NCBI GenBank assembly: GCA_022842285.1
Contig: JALHPV010000021.1
Span: forward strand, 1 to 45,074
Direction: 5' to 3'
Length of the DNA: 45,074 nt
From: Kofleriaceae bacterium
GTDB lineage: Bacteria > Myxococcota_A > Polyangia > Haliangiales > Haliangiaceae
Below the pieces are notes generated by a model. It was not told the origin of the DNA. It did no database searches and saw only the letters and a program-made list of their open reading frames with translations. This document shows, piece after piece, positions 42,324 to 45,074 of the stretch; position 1 is the stretch's first letter, and every line of letters begins with the position of its first letter. A program made the translations under genes and the position numbers.

Positions 42324-43400
42324 GTGGCACTCGCAGAGCACATACGGCTGGCGCTCGAGCGGTGCGCGGTGCCAACGCTGATCTTCGATCTGACGCGCAT
42401 CGAGGCGAACGCACGCGCCTTCGCGGCCGCTGCGCGGGCCCACAACGTCACGTCACTGTTCGCGGTGAAGGCGTGCCCGAACGCAGACGTCCTCGACGTG
42501 ATGGCCCGTCACTTCGATGGCTTCGACGTCGCATCACCCGCGGAGGTCGTGCTGGTGGGCATGCGCGCGCGGGACCGCATCGTGTCCGTGGCCGATCCGA
42601 CGCTCCGCGCGAGCCGTCCGATGCCGCTCGCCTCGCGACGCGCGATGGTGGACGTGGATCATCCAGGGCAGGTGACGCAGCTCGACGAGCAGGTCGACGT
42701 CGCGGTGCGAATCTCGGCGTCGATCACGGGGCGCGACCCTGCCATCGGGGCGGTACTCGACGGCACGGGCCATCGCCGCTCGCGCTTCGGCGTTTCGTCA
42801 GTCGAGGAGCTGCGCGCGATCGCGCAGGTGTCTGCCGGCCGACGACTCGGGCTGCACGTACATCACGGGCCCGTGACGGCGACGAACGCGGAACGATTCA
42901 TCTCGACGGCCAGGGCCGCCCTCGCGATGGCCGCCGAGGCTGAGCTGCAGCCCGCATTCATCAACCTCGGCGGCGCGTGGCACGGCTTCGCCGACGTCGA
43001 GCCCGTGATCGCGGCCATCCGCGCCGCGCTCGGTGACCTCGAGATCGTCGTCGAGCCCGGGCGCGCGCTGACGATCGGTGCTGGCTTCGCGACGGGCCGC
43101 ATCGTGAGCGGGCGCAGCGTGGGCGATCGCGAGCTGCGGGTCAGCGACCTCTCGCGCATCTGCCACCTGCGCTGGAGCCCGATCGAGCTCGTCGCCCGCG
43201 CGCCGCATCCCGGCTCGGGGGTGAAGACGCTCGTCGTCGGCCCGACGTGCTTCGAGGAGGATGTTCTCGGCGAATGGACCGTCGAGCCCGATGCGCTGGC
43301 CATCGGCGCGCGGATCATGCTGTGCGATGTGAGCGGCTACGCGCTGGGCTGGAACACGAGCTTCGGCGGCGTGCCCCCCGCGGAGATCGTCGTCGAGTAG
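42324..43400 (+). CDS. Type III PLP-dependent decarboxylase (ornithine/diaminopimelate decarboxylase-like)
   Basis: 358 residues. A fold-type III (alanine-racemase-like) barrel plus C-terminal beta domain. Lys49 in 'FAVKACPN' binds PLP; 'VEPGRALT' (Glu244-Pro-Gly-Arg) binds phosphate; Cys309 and Asp313 in 'GPTCFEEDV' match the ornithine-decarboxylase CxxxD motif, and 'SGYALGWNTSFGG' is the family's C-terminal tyrosine segment. Substrate among ornithine, lysine, carboxynorspermidine or diaminopimelate cannot be fixed from sequence. With aguA/aguB it may belong to polyamine metabolism. Its stop directly abuts the stop of the convergent gene (TAGCTA). Confidence 0.88.
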   Translation: MALAEHIRLALERCAVPTLIFDLTRIEANARAFAAAARAHNVTSLFAVKACPNADVLDVMARHFDGFDVASPAEVVLVGMRARDRIVSVADPTLRASRPMPLASRRAMVDVDHPGQVTQLDEQVDVAVRISASITGRDPAIGAVLDGTGHRRSRFGVSSVEELRAIAQVSAGRRLGLHVHHGPVTATNAERFISTARAALAMAAEAELQPAFINLGGAWHGFADVEPVIAAIRAALGDLEIVVEPGRALTIGAGFATGRIVSGRSVGDRELRVSDLSRICHLRWSPIELVARAPHPGSGVKTLVVGPTCFEEDVLGEWTVEPDALAIGARIMLCDVSGYALGWNTSFGGVPPAEIVVE

Positions 43401-44840
43401 CTATCGCTCGTCTTCGGCGTCGGTGCCTTCGGTCTCGATGAGATCGGGGATGATCGGCTCGGCGCCGAACGGCACCAGGTCCTTGCGATCGGCGCGCACG
43501 CCCTGCCCCGGCTTCCGCTTCGGCACACGCGCGAGCACGCGCTCCGGGTAGCGGTATGTGAACGTGGCGTAGAGCGTGTTGCGGAAGAAGCCGGTGACGG
43601 CCATGACAGCGTCGGCGTCGCCACTCTGGACGATGAGCTCGTAGCGCAACCCGTAGGAGAGCCCCGAGCCAGGGTCGGGCTGGTAGGTGATGCCGAGATC
43701 GACGCGGCCGGCGTAGATCGACGACCGGAGATCGGAGGTCGCGGAGTCGATGATGCGGGTCCGCTGGAAGGCGACGAGGCCCACGGCCGTGTACTTCGGC
43801 TGACGGAGGGAGCTGTTGTCGATCCAGACGAGCGGGACGGCGGCGGATCCGATGAGGCTGTCGTTGATGGTGTTCTCGGCGATGAACTGCGAGGGGGTCA
43901 CGTCACGCCGGGCGGCGACGGCGGCGCGGCCCCAGTTCTGGAAGAAGTTGACCTGGGCGCCGGCGATGGGGAAGAGGCCGTTCTCGCGCTGCTCGTCAGG
44001 GTTGTCGGGGTCGGCGCCGAAGGGGAGGATGGCGACGACGCCCGCATCGGCGGTGAAGCTCCGACGGCGGGTCAGGTCGTGGCGCCACTGGACGCGAAGG
44101 CGCGGGGCGACCTGGCGATCGAGGCGGGGGCCCTGGATGGCCTCGGGGGGCGCGTCTCGCTCGAAGCGCTGGACGGAGCCGCCGAGCTCGAGCGAGACCG
44201 AATCGCGGCGAAATGACCGCTCGATGCCGAGCGAGAAACCGGCCTCGGCCGAGGAGAGGATCGTGTCCCCGAACGTCATGTCCGCGGTGGAGCGCTCGGA
44301 CCCGCGATCGTTGCTCTCGTCGAAGCGGGCGAAGAGGGACTGCGAGAGGCGGAGGTCGCGGTTGACGACGTGGGAGAGGTACTCCTGCGCGTCGGCCTGC
44401 TTGATGGTCACGCGGCCGACGGGCTGCAGGGTGAGGAGGGACTCGTCCGGGGTCGACTGGGAGCCGAGCGCGACCAGCTGGCCGGTACCGCCGCCGACGC
44501 TCGTGTACATCTGCGTCCCCTGCCCGAGGATGGCCAGCATGCGCCAGTTGGCGCGCCCGTTGACGGACGGGAACTTGCTGTTCAGGGCGTAGTGGAGGAT
44601 CTCGGCGTCCGCGCTGACGTCATGGAGGAGGCGCGGGGAGCCACGGGTGAACAGGATGCCCGGGCGGATCTGGAAAAAGATGTCCAGTTCCCGGTTGCCA
44701 TCGGTGGGCGCAGCGAACACGTTGTCGGTGACCGCAGTCTGCCCGTTGACCGTCGCGTTCCAGCTCGAAGCCTGAGCGCCCGCGACGCGCGGGACGATCG
44801 CGATCGCGATGATCGTCGCGATCACAAGCTTGCTGTGCAC
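43401..44840 (-). CDS. Probable outer-membrane beta-barrel protein
   Basis: 479 residues from GTG 44840. Signal peptide (LVIATIIAIAIVPRVAGAQ) and a mature chain of alternating amphipathic strands with Gly/Asn turns: 'WNATVNGQTAVTDNVF' at the N-terminus and 'SSIYAGRVDLGITYQPDPGSGLSYGLRYELIV' and 'NTLYATFTYRYPE' later, as in large outer-membrane barrels. The acidic C-terminal tail (EPIIPDLIETEGTDAEDER) extends beyond the barrel. No recognised family. A TAGAAG lies 6 nt before the GTG. The partner of the barrel is not encoded nearby. Confidence 0.78.
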   Translation of the reverse strand: MHSKLVIATIIAIAIVPRVAGAQASSWNATVNGQTAVTDNVFAAPTDGNRELDIFFQIRPGILFTRGSPRLLHDVSADAEILHYALNSKFPSVNGRANWRMLAILGQGTQMYTSVGGGTGQLVALGSQSTPDESLLTLQPVGRVTIKQADAQEYLSHVVNRDLRLSQSLFARFDESNDRGSERSTADMTFGDTILSSAEAGFSLGIERSFRRDSVSLELGGSVQRFERDAPPEAIQGPRLDRQVAPRLRVQWRHDLTRRRSFTADAGVVAILPFGADPDNPDEQRENGLFPIAGAQVNFFQNWGRAAVAARRDVTPSQFIAENTINDSLIGSAAVPLVWIDNSSLRQPKYTAVGLVAFQRTRIIDSATSDLRSSIYAGRVDLGITYQPDPGSGLSYGLRYELIVQSGDADAVMAVTGFFRNTLYATFTYRYPERVLARVPKRKPGQGVRADRKDLVPFGAEPIIPDLIETEGTDAEDER

Positions 44841-44853
44841 GAATGGCTTCTAG

Positions 44854-44870
44854 CATGTGCAAAGCACGTG
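44854..44870. promoter_or_regulatory. Inverted repeat in a divergent gap
   Basis: CATGTGC-AAA-GCACGTG with one mismatch, between the outer-membrane gene and the acidic-protein gene; a possible operator for either. Confidence 0.35.
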
Positions 44871-44877
44871 GTCCGAG

Positions 44878-44909
44878 TTGACAGGCCCGGCGAGCAACAT
44901 GCTTAGAAT
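44878..44909 (+). promoter_or_regulatory. Promoter candidate: TTGACA and TAGAAT
   Basis: TTGACA (44878-44883, perfect -35) and TAGAAT (44904-44909) are 20 bp apart, wider than the usual 17. They precede ATG 44928 of the acidic protein. Confidence 0.35.
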
Positions 44910-44927
44910 TGATCAGGACTTCCGACC

Positions 44928-45074
44928 ATGCAGAGTCATCTCACTTCCGAGCCCGAGTACCTCCCTCTGACCTTCGCGCCGCGCGCGGACGACGATGATG
45001 AAGAGGAGGAGGATGACGAGGACGACGGCGACGACGAAGACGAAGAGGCCGACGGCGAGGACGATGACGAAGCC
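44928..45074 (+). CDS. Partial acidic hypothetical protein (runs off right edge)
   Basis: 49 codons from ATG 44928 to the window end, with no stop. The first 20 residues are ordinary (MQSHLTSEPEYLPLTFAP), then 28 of the remaining 29 or so residues are Asp, Glu, Gly or Ala, overwhelmingly Asp/Glu. AGGA lies about 11 nt before the start. Such acidic runs are seen in nucleic-acid-mimicking, metal- or histone-like-protein-binding tails, but the rest of the protein is missing, so no function is offered. The coding strand has a long GA-rich purine tract from 44988. Confidence 0.55.
   Translation, partial: MQSHLTSEPEYLPLTFAPRADDDDEEEEDDEDDGDDEDEEADGEDDDEA

Noticed and set aside
43395-43406. TAGCTA palindrome at the junction of convergent genes as a regulatory site
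   Set aside because: It is simply two abutting stop codons in opposite strands and needs no further explanation.

Overview
The window is high-GC bacterial DNA with 46 complete protein-coding genes and one partial gene at each edge. I saw no tRNA, rRNA, CRISPR array or transposase. The gene content points to Myxococcota, perhaps a Haliangium/Kofleriaceae-like lineage, but this is inferred from content only. The clues are many Cys-anchored lipoproteins, a VCBS/FG-GAP lipoprotein, a MYXO-CTERM-like anchor, a Hanks-type Ser/Thr kinase with a membrane domain, a VIT/VWA protein, myo-inositol-phosphate synthase and PD40 lipoproteins. Many genes are joined by 4-nt GTGA or ATGA stop/start overlaps.

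Layout. 1-5 kb: a partial gene, an M48 protease with a TerB-like tail coupled to a stand-alone TerB protein, a PduO-type cobalamin adenosyltransferase, then a membrane HtrA-like protease and a substrate-binding-like exported protein. 5-7.4 kb: a DUF222-like HNH endonuclease gene whose 3' end runs into about 0.85 kb of non-coding DNA with repeated copies of the 18-bp palindrome ACGTCCCCCAGGGGACGT in a degenerate repeat of about 183 bp. 7.4-11.2 kb: a VIT/VWA membrane protein, an ECF-like sigma factor and a 74-residue protein in one operon, then two tandem eight-cysteine lipoproteins. 11.2-16 kb: bioB with a hypothetical partner, a WHy/LEA14-like lipoprotein, a SlyD-like FKBP isomerase coupled to a glycerophosphodiesterase, and inositol-3-phosphate synthase. 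16-29 kb: zinc-ribbon protein, outer-membrane protein, Gre-like factor, PD40 lipoprotein with a CxxCH motif, SEC-C protein, YqgE/AlgH protein, two coupled YceI proteins, a large LTD/Ig-like surface protein and a methyltransferase-TPR protein. 29-35.4 kb: small membrane and PH/YbjQ-like proteins, a VCBS lipoprotein, and the coupled agmatine-to-putrescine genes aguA and aguB. 35.4-45 kb: a membrane Ser/Thr kinase, VWA lipoprotein, SDR, a Tat-exported molybdopterin oxidoreductase with a PepSY membrane partner, an ArsR regulator beside a quinone oxidoreductase with related operator-like repeats at both, a type III PLP decarboxylase, an outer-membrane barrel and the start of a very acidic protein.

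The strongest candidate for something undescribed is the HNH gene with its palindrome array; a copy of the palindrome core also lies inside the nuclease gene. A second pattern is that about a dozen genes have a TAnnnT-like hexamer ending 6-10 nt before the start codon, usually without a Shine-Dalgarno sequence. That spacing is expected for leaderless transcripts. Functions are assigned from motifs read by eye; no database search was possible.
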